64,000 bases of DNA from Marinomonas sp. TW1 (GTDB taxonomy: Bacteria > Pseudomonadota > Gammaproteobacteria > Pseudomonadales > Marinomonadaceae). Where the stretch lies: positions 22,258-86,257 of the forward strand of contig NZ_JSEE01000017.1 in NCBI RefSeq assembly GCF_001625355.1, read 5' to 3'. The position numbers and the translations under genes were made by a program. Below are positions 23,478-33,370 of the stretch, piece after piece (positions within the stretch are counted from its first letter, which is position 1; each line of letters starts with the position of its first letter). The notes under the pieces were generated by a model, which worked only from the letters and a program-made list of their open reading frames with translations, made no database searches and was not told the DNA's origin.

Positions 23478-24515
23478 ATGCTAAACGAAACCACAGACAT
23501 TTTAAGCTCTAAGCCAGTAAAATCAGGCGATACAGTCGATAGACGCTTTTCCGTCGCACCCATGATGGATTGGACTACGTCTGATTATCGGGTGTTTGCG
23601 CGTACCTTGACGAAGAACACCTTGCTTTATACTGAGATGGTGACATCGGGGGCTTTATTAAAAGGCAATAATCCAGAACGTTTTTTACGTTATGACGATT
23701 GTGAACACCCTATTGCATTGCAATTAGGCGGTTCCAACGCTAAAGATTTAGGTCAATGCGCAGCCATGGCGGAAAAGTTTGGCTATGACGAGGTCAATTT
23801 GAATGTCGGTTGCCCGAGTGACCGCGTGCAAAACAGTTTGATTGGCGCTTGTTTGATGGCGCATCCTGATAAAGTTAAAGATGCCATGAAAGCCATGCAG
23901 GACGCTTGCAGCATCCCGGTGACCATTAAGCATCGTATTGGCTTGGATGAACAACAAGATTATAGTGTGGTGCGTGATTTTGTGGGCGACGTGACCACCA
24001 CAGGGGTTAAGACCTTTATTGTGCATGCACGTAATGCCATTTTACAGGGTTTGAGCCCAAAAGAGAATCGTGAGATTCCGCCCCTTAAGTACCATTTTGT
24101 ACATCAGCTAAAAGAAGATTTCCCTGACCTTGAAATCATCATTAACGGTGGCATTAAAACCATAGAAGAGTGCCAAACGCAGCTACTAAAAGTAGATGGT
24201 GTGATGATTGGCCGCGAGGCGTATCACAATCCTTGGTTATTAAGCCAAGTCGACCATGCCATCTATGGCAATGCGCCATTGGTCACAAATAGATATCAAG
24301 CATTGGAAGCATTTGTGCCTTATGTAGAGGAAAAACTCGCACAAGGGGAACGGCTGCTTCATTTAACGCGTCATATTCTTGGCATTTTTCAAGGTGAACC
24401 TGGCGGCAAACAATTCCGTCGCTATCTTTCCGAAAATGGTCATAAAGCCGACGCAAACGTTAACGTATTATTAGAGGCCATTGATTTGGTCAAACATCAT
24501 CAACACAAAGGATAA
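23478..24515 (+). CDS. dusA: tRNA-dihydrouridine synthase A
   Basis: 345 residues. [17 protein letters not shown] opens the FMN-binding barrel, [13 protein letters not shown] follows, and the active site [10 protein letters not shown] carries the catalytic Cys. DusA reduces U20/U20a in tRNA. The first 20 or so residues are unlike other DusA proteins and the start lacks a clear ribosome site. This fits a prophage inserted in the 5' end of the gene that supplied a new start. Transaldolase follows after 5 bases. Confidence 0.92.
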   Translation: MLNETTDILSSKPVKSGDTVDRRFSVAPMMDWTTSDYRVFARTLTKNTLLYTEMVTSGALLKGNNPERFLRYDDCEHPIALQLGGSNAKDLGQCAAMAEKFGYDEVNLNVGCPSDRVQNSLIGACLMAHPDKVKDAMKAMQDACSIPVTIKHRIGLDEQQDYSVVRDFVGDVTTTGVKTFIVHARNAILQGLSPKENREIPPLKYHFVHQLKEDFPDLEIIINGGIKTIEECQTQLLKVDGVMIGREAYHNPWLLSQVDHAIYGNAPLVTNRYQALEAFVPYVEEKLAQGERLLHLTRHILGIFQGEPGGKQFRRYLSENGHKADANVNVLLEAIDLVKHHQHKG

Positions 24516-24520
24516 GAGCA

Positions 24521-25471
24521 ATGAGCAACAAGTTATCTCAGTTAAAAGAGTTCACGACCATTGTAGCCGATACTGGTGACATCACGGCAATCAAAGACTT
24601 TTTGCCAGAAGATGCGACCACTAACCCATCTCTAATGCTAAAAGCCGCTCAAATTCCTGAATACGCCCCTTTTCTAGAGCAGGCGGTTGCTTGGGCGAAG
24701 ACTCAGAGCGATGATAAAGCACAACAAATTCTAGACGCCGGCGACAAACTTGCGGTTATCGTTGGTACAGAAATCTTAAAATACGTTCCTGGCCGTATTT
24801 CTACGGAAGTCGATGCACGTTTGTCTTTTGATAAAGACGCGACGCTTGCCAAAGCACGTAAGTTGATCGCTTTGTACGAAGAAGCTGGCGTGTCTCGTGA
24901 CCGTGTTTTAATCAAAGCGGCGTCAACTTGGGAAGGCATTAAAGCGGCAGAAGAGCTAGAAAAAGAAGGCATCAACTGTAACCTAACACTGCTTTTCTCT
25001 TTTGCTCAAGCACAAGCCTGTGCTGAAGCCGGTGTTTACCTAATTTCACCTTTCGTCGGTCGTATTCTAGATTGGTACAAAAAATCAACGGGGCAAGACT
25101 ACACAGCCGAAACGGATCCAGGCGTTGTGTCTGTGACGGAAATCTACAACTACTACAAACAACACGGTTACAAGACAGTTGTAATGGGCGCAAGCTTCCG
25201 TAACATCGGTGAAATCGAGCAACTGGCTGGCTGCGACCGTTTGACCATCAGCCCAGCGTTGTTAGAAGAACTGAAGAAAGACGAAGGCGTATTAGAGCGC
25301 AAATTGGTTCCAACTACCGACGTGAAAGCTGCACCAGCTGCGATTTCGGAAGCGGATTTCCGTTGGGCAATGAACGAAGACGCTATGGCGACTGAGAAGT
25401 TGTCTGAAGGCATCCGTAACTTCGCGGTTGACCAACGTAAGTTGGAAGACACTTTGGCTTCTATGCTATAA
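24521..25471 (+). CDS. tal: Transaldolase
   Basis: 316 residues, full length for TalB-type enzymes. The Schiff-base Lys lies in [13 protein letters not shown], and the transaldolase signatures [14 protein letters not shown] and [13 protein letters not shown] are intact. It interconverts sedoheptulose-7-phosphate and glyceraldehyde-3-phosphate in the pentose phosphate pathway. Five bases after dusA, so probably cotranscribed, and closed by the terminator at 25501. Confidence 0.96.
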   Translation: MSNKLSQLKEFTTIVADTGDITAIKDFLPEDATTNPSLMLKAAQIPEYAPFLEQAVAWAKTQSDDKAQQILDAGDKLAVIVGTEILKYVPGRISTEVDARLSFDKDATLAKARKLIALYEEAGVSRDRVLIKAASTWEGIKAAEELEKEGINCNLTLLFSFAQAQACAEAGVYLISPFVGRILDWYKKSTGQDYTAETDPGVVSVTEIYNYYKQHGYKTVVMGASFRNIGEIEQLAGCDRLTISPALLEELKKDEGVLERKLVPTTDVKAAPAAISEADFRWAMNEDAMATEKLSEGIRNFAVDQRKLEDTLASML

Positions 25472-25500
25472 GACGCGTTGTCGTTCAGTAGTGCTATTCT

Positions 25501-25527
25501 AAAAACGCGGCCTAGGTCGCGTTTTTT
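25501..25527 (+). terminator. Terminator after transaldolase
   Basis: AAAACGCG, a short loop and CGCGTTTTTT form a stem ending in T-run. Confidence 0.75.
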
Positions 25528-25575
25528 ATGTCTGTTCAACGAGTAACACAGGATAAAACCAGTTAAGATTTAGGC

Positions 25576-26091
25576 ATGATGACAGAATTTGAAAAAATGA
25601 TTAACGGCGAACACTTCAATAGCCTAGACTTAGCTCTTCGCCTAAAGCGCGAAGCCGCCCGTCTTGCCTGCGCTAAATACAACGCACATCCTAGTAAAGG
25701 CAATCTCAGACACATTACTCGCCTCTTTGCACAGTCTGAACAAGTCATCATAGAACCCGGCTTTCAATGTGATTATGGTAGCCAGATTTATTTGGGCAAA
25801 GGCGTGTACATTAACTTTCAGTGCGTGTTTCTTGATAGCGCCCCCATCCATATTGGTGACCAAGTGTTAATCGGACCAGCCGCGCACCTGTATACCGTTG
25901 ACCACCCTCGTGAGGCCGCGGCAAGAGTCGCTGGCGAATGCTTTGCTCGTCCTATTCATATCGGCAATCGCGTGTGGGTCGGCGGCGGTGCCAAGATCCT
26001 ACCCGGCATCCGCATAGGAGATGACGCCATCATTGCGGCCAATGCGGTCGTCACTCGCAATGTAGCACAAGGTGAACGTTATTTTGGCTAA
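25576..26091 (+). CDS. Maltose/galactoside O-acetyltransferase-like protein (short C-terminus)
   Basis: 171 residues. The left-handed beta-helix hexapeptide pattern is clear from about residue 57, with catalytic His in TVDHPREAAAR and the WVGGGAKILPGIRIGDDAIIA block. Maa/NodL-type enzymes acetylate sugars with acetyl-CoA. Homologues usually end about ten or more residues later in a G-NPA-x-x-I segment; here the stop falls right after RYFG. Whether this is a functional short form is unclear. A second ATG follows at once. Confidence 0.83.
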   Translation: MMTEFEKMINGEHFNSLDLALRLKREAARLACAKYNAHPSKGNLRHITRLFAQSEQVIIEPGFQCDYGSQIYLGKGVYINFQCVFLDSAPIHIGDQVLIGPAAHLYTVDHPREAAARVAGECFARPIHIGNRVWVGGGAKILPGIRIGDDAIIAANAVVTRNVAQGERYFG

Positions 26092-26259
26092 TTAGCCGCA
26101 ATTATGACCAAATTGTCACGCTTTCATTCGATAATGGACGAGGGTCTGAACACTTCATCAAACTAGGTAAGCAATCAGCAATACTAAAGGAAATGCCTTT
26201 CCTAGTGCGGTTTCTTTGACTATTTTCTATATACTGATCGAAAATTTTCAGGGGGTCAA

Positions 26260-27360
26260 ATGCAATATTGGATCATGCTTTTTATTAGCTTATTATCGCT
26301 CAACGGGTACGCCAACGACGTGTCCCGCGATGATCGGCACCTTAATGTCACGCAAGTTGCCGAATTTGACGGCATACCTTGGGGCATTAGTCTGCTTGAT
26401 GACCAATTTGCCATCATTACTGTCAAACAAGGTGAGGCCTATAAGGTCAACCTAAACACGGGTCAAAAGCAGGCTCTCAGCAACCTTCCTAAAGTCGATA
26501 ACCGTGGTCAGGGGGGCTTATTAGATGTCGCCAAATCCCCCAATTACGCGCAAGATGGTTGGTTATATTTTACCTATGCAAAACCGACTGAAGCAGGCTC
26601 AGTCACCACCTTAGCAAGAGCTCAGTTAGACAATAACCGCTTGATCAATTGGCAAGATTTATTGGTCAGCCGCTCTGCTAGCGCCACCAGCAAGCACTAT
26701 GGTGGTCGCATTACCTTTGATGATCAGCAACATGTGTTTTTTAGCATTGGCGATCGCGGTGTTCGCGAAAATGCCCAAGATCTCCGCAATCATGCGGGCA
26801 GCATCATTCGCTTAAATCTGGATGGTAAGGTTCCAGCAGATAATCCATTTGTTTCTCATGCCAACATACGTAATGAAATCTGGAGTTATGGCCATCGTAA
26901 TCCACAAGGCTTGTTTTATGATAATAATACCCAGACCCTTTGGTCGAATGAGCATGGTCCACGCGGTGGGGATGAAATCAACTTGATTCGCCCTGGCGCG
27001 AATTACGGCTGGCCGATTGTCTCTTATGGCAAAGAGTACTGGGGTCCTATCAGCGTTGGTGAAGGCACGGAAAAAGACGGCATTAACAGCCCGATAAAGG
27101 TGTACATTCCTTCCATCGCGCCCAGCAGTTTAATCCGATATCAAGGGCTGTTATTTTCCAACTGGAATGGTGATTTTTTGTCAACGGCACTTGCCTTGAG
27201 ACACTTAAATAAAATTCACGTTGAAAAAGACGGTTCCACTAAGGAAACCCGTTATCTTGAAGACTTGAACGAACGTTTGCGCTCCATCGCTCAAGACACT
27301 CAAGGCATTCTGTATTTAGGAACCGACTCTTGGAAACTATTAAAAGTTACCCTTCAGTGA
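26260..27360 (+). CDS. PQQ-dependent sugar dehydrogenase (aldose sugar dehydrogenase, GSDH family)
   Basis: 366 residues with a signal peptide (1-18, ending GYA). The six-bladed propeller signatures are present: PWGISLLDD, the block ending HYGGRITFDD, GDRGVRENAQDL, GHRNPQGLFYD and NEHGPRGGDEIN, matching the YliI/GSDH family that oxidises aldoses with PQQ in the periplasm. GGGGGT precedes the start. Single gene; the downstream GGDEF gene converges on it. Confidence 0.88.
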   Translation: MQYWIMLFISLLSLNGYANDVSRDDRHLNVTQVAEFDGIPWGISLLDDQFAIITVKQGEAYKVNLNTGQKQALSNLPKVDNRGQGGLLDVAKSPNYAQDGWLYFTYAKPTEAGSVTTLARAQLDNNRLINWQDLLVSRSASATSKHYGGRITFDDQQHVFFSIGDRGVRENAQDLRNHAGSIIRLNLDGKVPADNPFVSHANIRNEIWSYGHRNPQGLFYDNNTQTLWSNEHGPRGGDEINLIRPGANYGWPIVSYGKEYWGPISVGEGTEKDGINSPIKVYIPSIAPSSLIRYQGLLFSNWNGDFLSTALALRHLNKIHVEKDGSTKETRYLEDLNERLRSIAQDTQGILYLGTDSWKLLKVTLQ

Positions 27361-27375
27361 AAAACACGCTGACGT

Positions 27376-28407
27376 TTACAGAGTGTTAGTCACCACGTTA
27401 TTTCGCCCTGCTTCTTTGGCCTGATATAAACATTTATCAGCCAAAGAATACAGGCGCTGAAACGTCTCTGTGGTTTGATTCGAGGTAACCACCCCAATGC
27501 TGATGGTATAATGTATTGTATGCCCCTGAAAGACAAAAGGGGTCTCGTGAACGTATTGACAAAAAGCCTCAGACCAAGACTGACAAGTAAGGCGTGGTAG
27601 CCAGACGCAGAACTCTTCGCCGCCTAACCGATACAAACTGCGATCTGTCTCACTAAAGGAACGCAGTCGTTCAGCAAAATCCACCAACAAGGCATCGCCA
27701 ACATCGTGACCGTAGGTATCGTTTACGTCTTTGAAGTGATCCACATCGATCAAAACAAATCCCAAGCCGCCAGCTGAGCTGAGCTTACGTTGCAATGCGG
27801 CGTTAAATTTCGTATCAATGTTTCTTCGGTTTAATAATCCAGTTAAAGGGTCTGTGGAAGCAATTTTTCTCAGCGCTTCCAGTATGCGTTTAATCACCAT
27901 TTCGGCGCCGTGGCTCAAGCCCCAAATAAAAGCATAAGCAAGCACTAAATTGATCAGAATGCCGCGCATGTAGCTTTCGTATTCGCCATCAAAACGATTA
28001 ATAATGATAGCCGAAACCATCACGAGACATACGGCACTGAGGGATACAGCAATGCGCCGTCCTAGCATCAAGTAAGACGCAACAGGAAAGATCAGCACCC
28101 ATACCTGTCGCCCCGAAAACAAGGGTGAAAAGGCGATGGAGGCGATAATGCCGCTAAAAAGAAAGGCGACATAGAAAAGTACCGACCATTTAAAGAGACG
28201 CCAGTGTCTGGGCATAAACCAAACACCAATGGTAAAGGCCAATAACACCATTTCCAATAACGCCAGTATGGTTTGACCAACGAACAAATTGAGCACGATC
28301 AGAATGGTGCTGGCCGCACCAATAACACACAAAAATCCTTTTAATATCACTTCTCGAAAGTGGTCGTCATTGAACCAAAAATTGATCGAAGTAGGTTTTC
28401 GGTTCAT
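27376..28407 (-). CDS. Membrane-bound diguanylate cyclase (GGDEF)
   Basis: 343 residues. The first 175 residues hold about six hydrophobic segments, and the C-terminus is a GGDEF domain with DVDHFKDVNDTYGHDVGD and an intact YRLGGEEF active site. It should make cyclic di-GMP in response to a membrane signal. GAGGAAC precedes the ATG. The gene starts 15 bases after the mlaA-like gene on the same strand, so the two form an operon. Confidence 0.92.
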   Translation of the reverse strand: MNRKPTSINFWFNDDHFREVILKGFLCVIGAASTILIVLNLFVGQTILALLEMVLLAFTIGVWFMPRHWRLFKWSVLFYVAFLFSGIIASIAFSPLFSGRQVWVLIFPVASYLMLGRRIAVSLSAVCLVMVSAIIINRFDGEYESYMRGILINLVLAYAFIWGLSHGAEMVIKRILEALRKIASTDPLTGLLNRRNIDTKFNAALQRKLSSAGGLGFVLIDVDHFKDVNDTYGHDVGDALLVDFAERLRSFSETDRSLYRLGGEEFCVWLPRLTCQSWSEAFCQYVHETPFVFQGHTIHYTISIGVVTSNQTTETFQRLYSLADKCLYQAKEAGRNNVVTNTL

Positions 28408-28422
28408 ATCGGTCGTTCCTCA

Positions 28423-29271
28423 TTACTCCGACCAGCTACTCCCTGCATTGTCCTCTTGCCAACTAGAATCCTCGTCTCCCCAATTAGAATCGTCTTCGTC
28501 ACCCCAGCTAGAATCGTCTTCGTCTCCCCAACTAGAGTCGTCCTCATTTTCCCAACTGCCATCCGCCTGTGTAGAGCGATCAGATTGCGGCTTTTGAGGA
28601 ATATTGCCATCATAAATTTCATAAGTACGGTTCTGTAAATACACATCTCGAATAAAACTGTATCGATCCCCAAAGACCATTGATTCAACATTGAGTAATC
28701 GCGCCCGGGTTTCCACTACATCCAACGCTAACAAGCCAAGTCTTTCATCAGAATTCACCGACAAATAACTGATGCCATCGTCATAGGTCATATCAAACAC
28801 CCTACCCGTTCCATCTCGCACGGTGGATGGACCGAAGAAAGGTAAAACAAGATAAGGGCCCGACGACACCCCCCAATAGGCGAGGGTTTGACCAAAATCT
28901 TCATCGTATTTTTTTAACCCCATTTCACTGGCAACATCAAAAATACCAAACCAGCCGGCCGTACTATTGATAATAAAACGCCAAGTAGACGACGCCGTCT
29001 GGTCCCATTTACCTTGTAACAGGTTATTGGAGATGTTGCCGATTTCGCCTAAATTGGAAAAGAAGTTACTCACGCCTTTTTGCACTGGCGATGGCGTTAC
29101 CGCTTTATAGCCTTTTGCTAAAGGCTTGAGCACCGCACCATCCACGGCGTCATTAAAGGAAAACATCGCCCGGTTGAACCCTTCCCACGGGTCTTCCTCA
29201 GTCGCCGCCCAAACAGATTGAGCCAACATCATGGCTAAGCCAAACAACAAGACATTGATACGGTTAAACAT
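28423..29271 (-). CDS. mlaA: MlaA (VacJ) family outer-membrane protein with repeated C-terminal tail
   Basis: 282 residues. The MlaA core (WEGFNRAMFSFND, GEIGNISNNLLQGKW, DFGQTLAYWGV, PYLVLPFFGPSTVRDG) is intact and would remove misplaced phospholipids with MlaFEDC. The signal peptide ends SVWA-A with no lipobox Cys, so it is not a lipoprotein as in E. coli. From about residue 235 the protein is an acidic tail with four SSWGDED-type repeats. Operon with the diguanylate cyclase downstream. Confidence 0.9.
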   Translation of the reverse strand: MFNRINVLLFGLAMMLAQSVWAATEEDPWEGFNRAMFSFNDAVDGAVLKPLAKGYKAVTPSPVQKGVSNFFSNLGEIGNISNNLLQGKWDQTASSTWRFIINSTAGWFGIFDVASEMGLKKYDEDFGQTLAYWGVSSGPYLVLPFFGPSTVRDGTGRVFDMTYDDGISYLSVNSDERLGLLALDVVETRARLLNVESMVFGDRYSFIRDVYLQNRTYEIYDGNIPQKPQSDRSTQADGSWENEDDSSWGDEDDSSWGDEDDSNWGDEDSSWQEDNAGSSWSE

Positions 29272-29329
29272 TATTTTTATCCCTGTAAATGGAAATCTAG
29301 ACTAGGTTTCACATTCTAGCCAATTTTTA

Positions 29330-32300
29330 TTACACCAATTTTTTGACGTTTTGCCATTGTTTCGCAAGGCGTTTTGCTGAAATAGGTTCTAAGGTTCCTA
29401 CCGACTGTGCAAACAAAGAAATCCGATACTCTTCTAACATCCAGCGATACTTCACCAATTCAGGATCGTATAGCGCTTTCTCATCATGAGCTTGTTTCTG
29501 CTTATGGTAGGTTTGCCACAGTCCTTCTAACTCAGACACGAACTGGTTCTCTTTGTTCAAATGGTTTTGAAAGCGTTCCAAACGCACTTCAATGCCTTTG
29601 AAATACCTTGGCAATTGCCCCAACCAGAACAAAGGCGTGTTACCAATAAAACCAGGATAAATAAGTTGCCTTAATTGGAACTGAATATCGCCATAGATTC
29701 GTGACCATGGCAAAGGAATACTGCCCTTCATGCGTTTCGCGACACCTTGATAAGAGGACAACACACGATGCAACTGTGTGGCCATCTCATTTGCCATTGA
29801 AATCAAGTTGCTCTTATTCGTCGTAACACAGTGTTCAAAATCGTGTTTTGTGCGAGGTAAAGAACGACCATCTAAAAAGACTTTGTCTAAAATGGCGCTG
29901 AGCAAATCGTCCAATAGGGCTTCTTTCGGTCCCAAAGGCGAGAAGATCAACATGGACTCTCTTAGATGCGGTAAGTTCTTTTTCAGGTAGCGCACGTCTT
30001 TACTCAACGTCAATTTAAGTAAGGTAATCACCCCTTTTCGGTGTGCTTCAGTGGCCGTACTTTGGTCATCAAACATTTTCAATGAAACGGTTTCACCTTG
30101 AGAGACTAGCGCCGGAAACGCCGTGACGTTAATCCCGGCTTGCTTAATCTCTTGGCGCTCAGGAATACCTTGCTCCGGCCATTCAGTCAGATCATCCGCT
30201 TCATGTGCTTTGGTACCAAACTTAGCAAAACTTTCTTCCACCAGGTCACTGAATTGACTCTGTAATTCGGCCAAGTCTTTACCGCTGCCTAGCACTTTGC
30301 CACGCTCATCCACCACTTCTAATCGCAATGTTAGATGAGACTCCAGCTTTTCCGCATTCCACTCATTCAATGGAATATCAATCAAGGTTTCACGCTTAAT
30401 CTGCAAGCTTAATTGCTCAAGTAAATCGCCTTTCTCTTTCGATAAATTAGGGTAAATGCGGTCAACAAACTGCGGAATCGGCACAAAGCGACGACGTAAC
30501 GCTTTTGGCAGCGCACGAATGAGCGCCTCACAACGTTCTTTAATGTAGCCAGGCACAGCCCAACCTAAATCTTCAATGCTTAGCTGGCGCAATAACCCCA
30601 CCGGCACTTTCAAGGTGGCACCATCGGTTGCTTTACCCGGTTCAAACTTATAATCGATGGGTAGCGCCACACCGTTCAAGCCAAATGTGTCAGGGAAAGC
30701 GACCTCGTCCATTACCACTTCTTGATTGATTAGATCTTCTTTCGTCATCATTAAGACATCAGGATGTGTTTTAACAAAGTGTTCTAAGCTTTTCAGATTG
30801 CGAACCGTGTCGGGTAAACGCTGGTCATAGAAGTTAAATACCGCTTCGTCGTCCACTAAGATATCGCGCTTACGTAATTTTGCCTCTTGTGTTTCTAGGT
30901 CATCAATCAGGGCTTTATTGTGTCGATAAAAAGCCTGTTTGGAGCGCAACTCACGTTCCACCAACCCAGTGCGAATGAAAATTTCACGGGCTTCTTCAGG
31001 ATTGACATGACCATAATCCATGCGTCGTTTTGGTACGATGATCAAACCATACAAGGACACCTGCTCATTGGCCATGACTCGCCCTTGATTGGCCTCAAAA
31101 TGAGGGTCAAGGTACTGACGCTTCACAAACGGCGCGGCGTATTCTTCAATCCAACCAGGGTCAATACGCGCCACCACACGAGCATACAGCTTACTGGTTT
31201 CCACCAACTCTGCTGCCATGACCCATTGCGGTGGTTTTTTAAATAACATAGAGCCAGGAAAGATGGACAACTTACGCGAACGACAACCGAGCATTTCTTT
31301 GCTGTCGTCCATTTTATTCGCTACCTGAGTAAACAGACCCGCGAGTAAGGAGCGATGGATGGCTTCATAATTGCGAGCGTCACTGGCTCGGTCTTTAAAC
31401 CCTAATTGTTTACAGGCGATCATGATTTGACGATGAATGTCTCGCCATTCTCGCATGCGCATGAAGTTCAAAAACTGTTTTCGGCAGAACTGGCGTAGTT
31501 GATTTTGCGATAAAACCTGACGTTGACCTTCATAACGCTCCCATAGATTCAGAAAGACGGCGAAATCCGAGTCTTCATCTTTGTCTTGCGCATGGGCTTG
31601 ATCGGATTGTGTCTTCTTATCTTGCGGTCGCTCCCGCGGATCGGCAATGGACAAGGCACTGACGATGATCGCCACATCCGCTAACACTCCGTGTCGTTCG
31701 GCGGCGATTAGGATTCGCCCCAGTTTGGGATCAATGGGTAACTTGGCCAGCTGTCGACCGATGGGCGTTAAGCGATCTTTTTTCAGTGCCCCCAGTTCGG
31801 TTAACGCTCGGTAGCCGTCGTTTATCATGCGCTTTTCAGGCATTTCAACAAATGGGAATTTTTCAACCGCGCCGAGTTTTAAGTTCGCCATTTGCAAAAT
31901 AACCGAGGCCAAATTGGTACGGAAAATTTCTGGGTCAGTAAATTCCGCACGACTGGCAAAATCGGCTTCGTCGTATAAGCGGATACAAATACCATCCGCA
32001 ACTCGACCACAACGACCTGCCCTTTGATTGGCGCTGGCTTGACTAATCTTTTCGATGGGTAACTGCTGCACTTTAGAACGCACACTGTAACGACTGATGC
32101 GCGCCAAACCTGGGTCAATCACATAACGAATGCCTGGCACGGTCAAAGACGTTTCCGCCACGTTAGTCGACAACACAATGCGTCGCCCTGAGTGAGGCTT
32201 AAAAATACGCTGTTGTTCACTGGCCGTTAAGCGAGCATATAAAGGCAATACTTCGGTCGATCTCAGTTCCGCGCGTCGAAGAATGTCCGCAGTTTCTCGT

Positions 32301-33202
32301 ATTTCCCGCTCACCAGGTAAGAAGACAAGAATGTCCCCTGCTCCGCGATAACCCGACGCTTTCTCTTCTGCGATCAGTAATTCCACCGCATCCAACACGC
32401 CTTGTTCCATACTTTGGTCTTCGTCTAAATCAGAATCCGCCTTGCTTAGTAACGGCTGATAACGAATTTCCACTGGGTAGGTTCGTCCCGACACTTCAAT
32501 CACGGGAGCCTTATCAAAATGCTGTGAGAAACGCGCCACATCGATGGTCGCCGACGTCACAATCACTTTCAGATCCGGGCGCGCTGCCAACACCTGTTTG
32601 AGATAACCTAACAAGAAGTCGATGTTCAAACTGCGTTCGTGCGCTTCATCTATGATGATGGTGTCGTATTTATACAGGCGTTTGTCTTGCTGGATTTCAG
32701 CCAACAAGATACCGTCGGTCATCAGTTTGATTAAGGTATTATCAGAACTTTCGTCGCTGAACCGAACCTGAAAACCAACCTGTTCACCCAATTCAACATT
32801 CAATTCATCGGAAATACGCTCAGCCACACTGCGAGCGGCAATTCGTCTTGGTTGAGTATGGCCAATGAGTCCAGCTTGCCCACGACCGGCTTGCAAACAC
32901 ATTTTCGGCAATTGGGTGGTTTTACCTGAGCCCGTTTCACCGGCGATGATCACTACTTGGTGGTCTTGAATGGCTTTGATTATTTCGTCAGCGCGAGCCG
33001 CAACAGGCAAACTTTCATCGTAAGTCACGGTCGGCATCACCGCTAAACGAGCCTGATAACGGGCTCTTGAGGTGTCGACTAAGTCCGTCAGTTCATTAGA
33101 CAACTTATCGAATGGCTGACCGTCTTTTTGACGCTTTTGAATTTGCTCTTGTTTACGGCTAATACGATGACGATCTCGCGTCATCACAAGATGATTTTGC
33201 AT
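29330..33202 (-). CDS. hrpA: ATP-dependent RNA helicase HrpA
   Basis: 1290 residues. DEAH-box helicase with Walker A GETGSGKT, DEAH in IIIDEAHERSLN, SAT motif (TSATID) and QRAGRCGR motif VI, followed by HA2 and the long HrpA-specific C-terminal region. HrpA resolves collided ribosomes and processes mRNAs in E. coli. An ATG at 33202 with TTTGGA upstream is preferred to a TTG nine bases earlier. Monocistronic; divergent from cysK. Confidence 0.96.
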   Translation of the reverse strand: MQNHLVMTRDRHRISRKQEQIQKRQKDGQPFDKLSNELTDLVDTSRARYQARLAVMPTVTYDESLPVAARADEIIKAIQDHQVVIIAGETGSGKTTQLPKMCLQAGRGQAGLIGHTQPRRIAARSVAERISDELNVELGEQVGFQVRFSDESSDNTLIKLMTDGILLAEIQQDKRLYKYDTIIIDEAHERSLNIDFLLGYLKQVLAARPDLKVIVTSATIDVARFSQHFDKAPVIEVSGRTYPVEIRYQPLLSKADSDLDEDQSMEQGVLDAVELLIAEEKASGYRGAGDILVFLPGEREIRETADILRRAELRSTEVLPLYARLTASEQQRIFKPHSGRRIVLSTNVAETSLTVPGIRYVIDPGLARISRYSVRSKVQQLPIEKISQASANQRAGRCGRVADGICIRLYDEADFASRAEFTDPEIFRTNLASVILQMANLKLGAVEKFPFVEMPEKRMINDGYRALTELGALKKDRLTPIGRQLAKLPIDPKLGRILIAAERHGVLADVAIIVSALSIADPRERPQDKKTQSDQAHAQDKDEDSDFAVFLNLWERYEGQRQVLSQNQLRQFCRKQFLNFMRMREWRDIHRQIMIACKQLGFKDRASDARNYEAIHRSLLAGLFTQVANKMDDSKEMLGCRSRKLSIFPGSMLFKKPPQWVMAAELVETSKLYARVVARIDPGWIEEYAAPFVKRQYLDPHFEANQGRVMANEQVSLYGLIIVPKRRMDYGHVNPEEAREIFIRTGLVERELRSKQAFYRHNKALIDDLETQEAKLRKRDILVDDEAVFNFYDQRLPDTVRNLKSLEHFVKTHPDVLMMTKEDLINQEVVMDEVAFPDTFGLNGVALPIDYKFEPGKATDGATLKVPVGLLRQLSIEDLGWAVPGYIKERCEALIRALPKALRRRFVPIPQFVDRIYPNLSKEKGDLLEQLSLQIKRETLIDIPLNEWNAEKLESHLTLRLEVVDERGKVLGSGKDLAELQSQFSDLVEESFAKFGTKAHEADDLTEWPEQGIPERQEIKQAGINVTAFPALVSQGETVSLKMFDDQSTATEAHRKGVITLLKLTLSKDVRYLKKNLPHLRESMLIFSPLGPKEALLDDLLSAILDKVFLDGRSLPRTKHDFEHCVTTNKSNLISMANEMATQLHRVLSSYQGVAKRMKGSIPLPWSRIYGDIQFQLRQLIYPGFIGNTPLFWLGQLPRYFKGIEVRLERFQNHLNKENQFVSELEGLWQTYHKQKQAHDEKALYDPELVKYRWMLEEYRISLFAQSVGTLEPISAKRLAKQWQNVKKLV

Positions 33203-33370
33203 GGTTTCCAAAGATGTATCCTAATTGATTAGGGTGTTGGGGGCGCTGAATAAATGAGGAGGCGCACCGTATTCTATCGATATAGTTGGAAATTCTAACA
33301 TTAATCCCAATGAAGAGGTTATAGTGAAGCAAATCTACTCGATTCATAAAGACGAAATAAGGATAATGCT

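Noticed and set aside
28449..28553. 24-base repeats as a possible regulatory array
   Set aside because: They are in frame in the mlaA 3' end and code for the repeated acidic tail.
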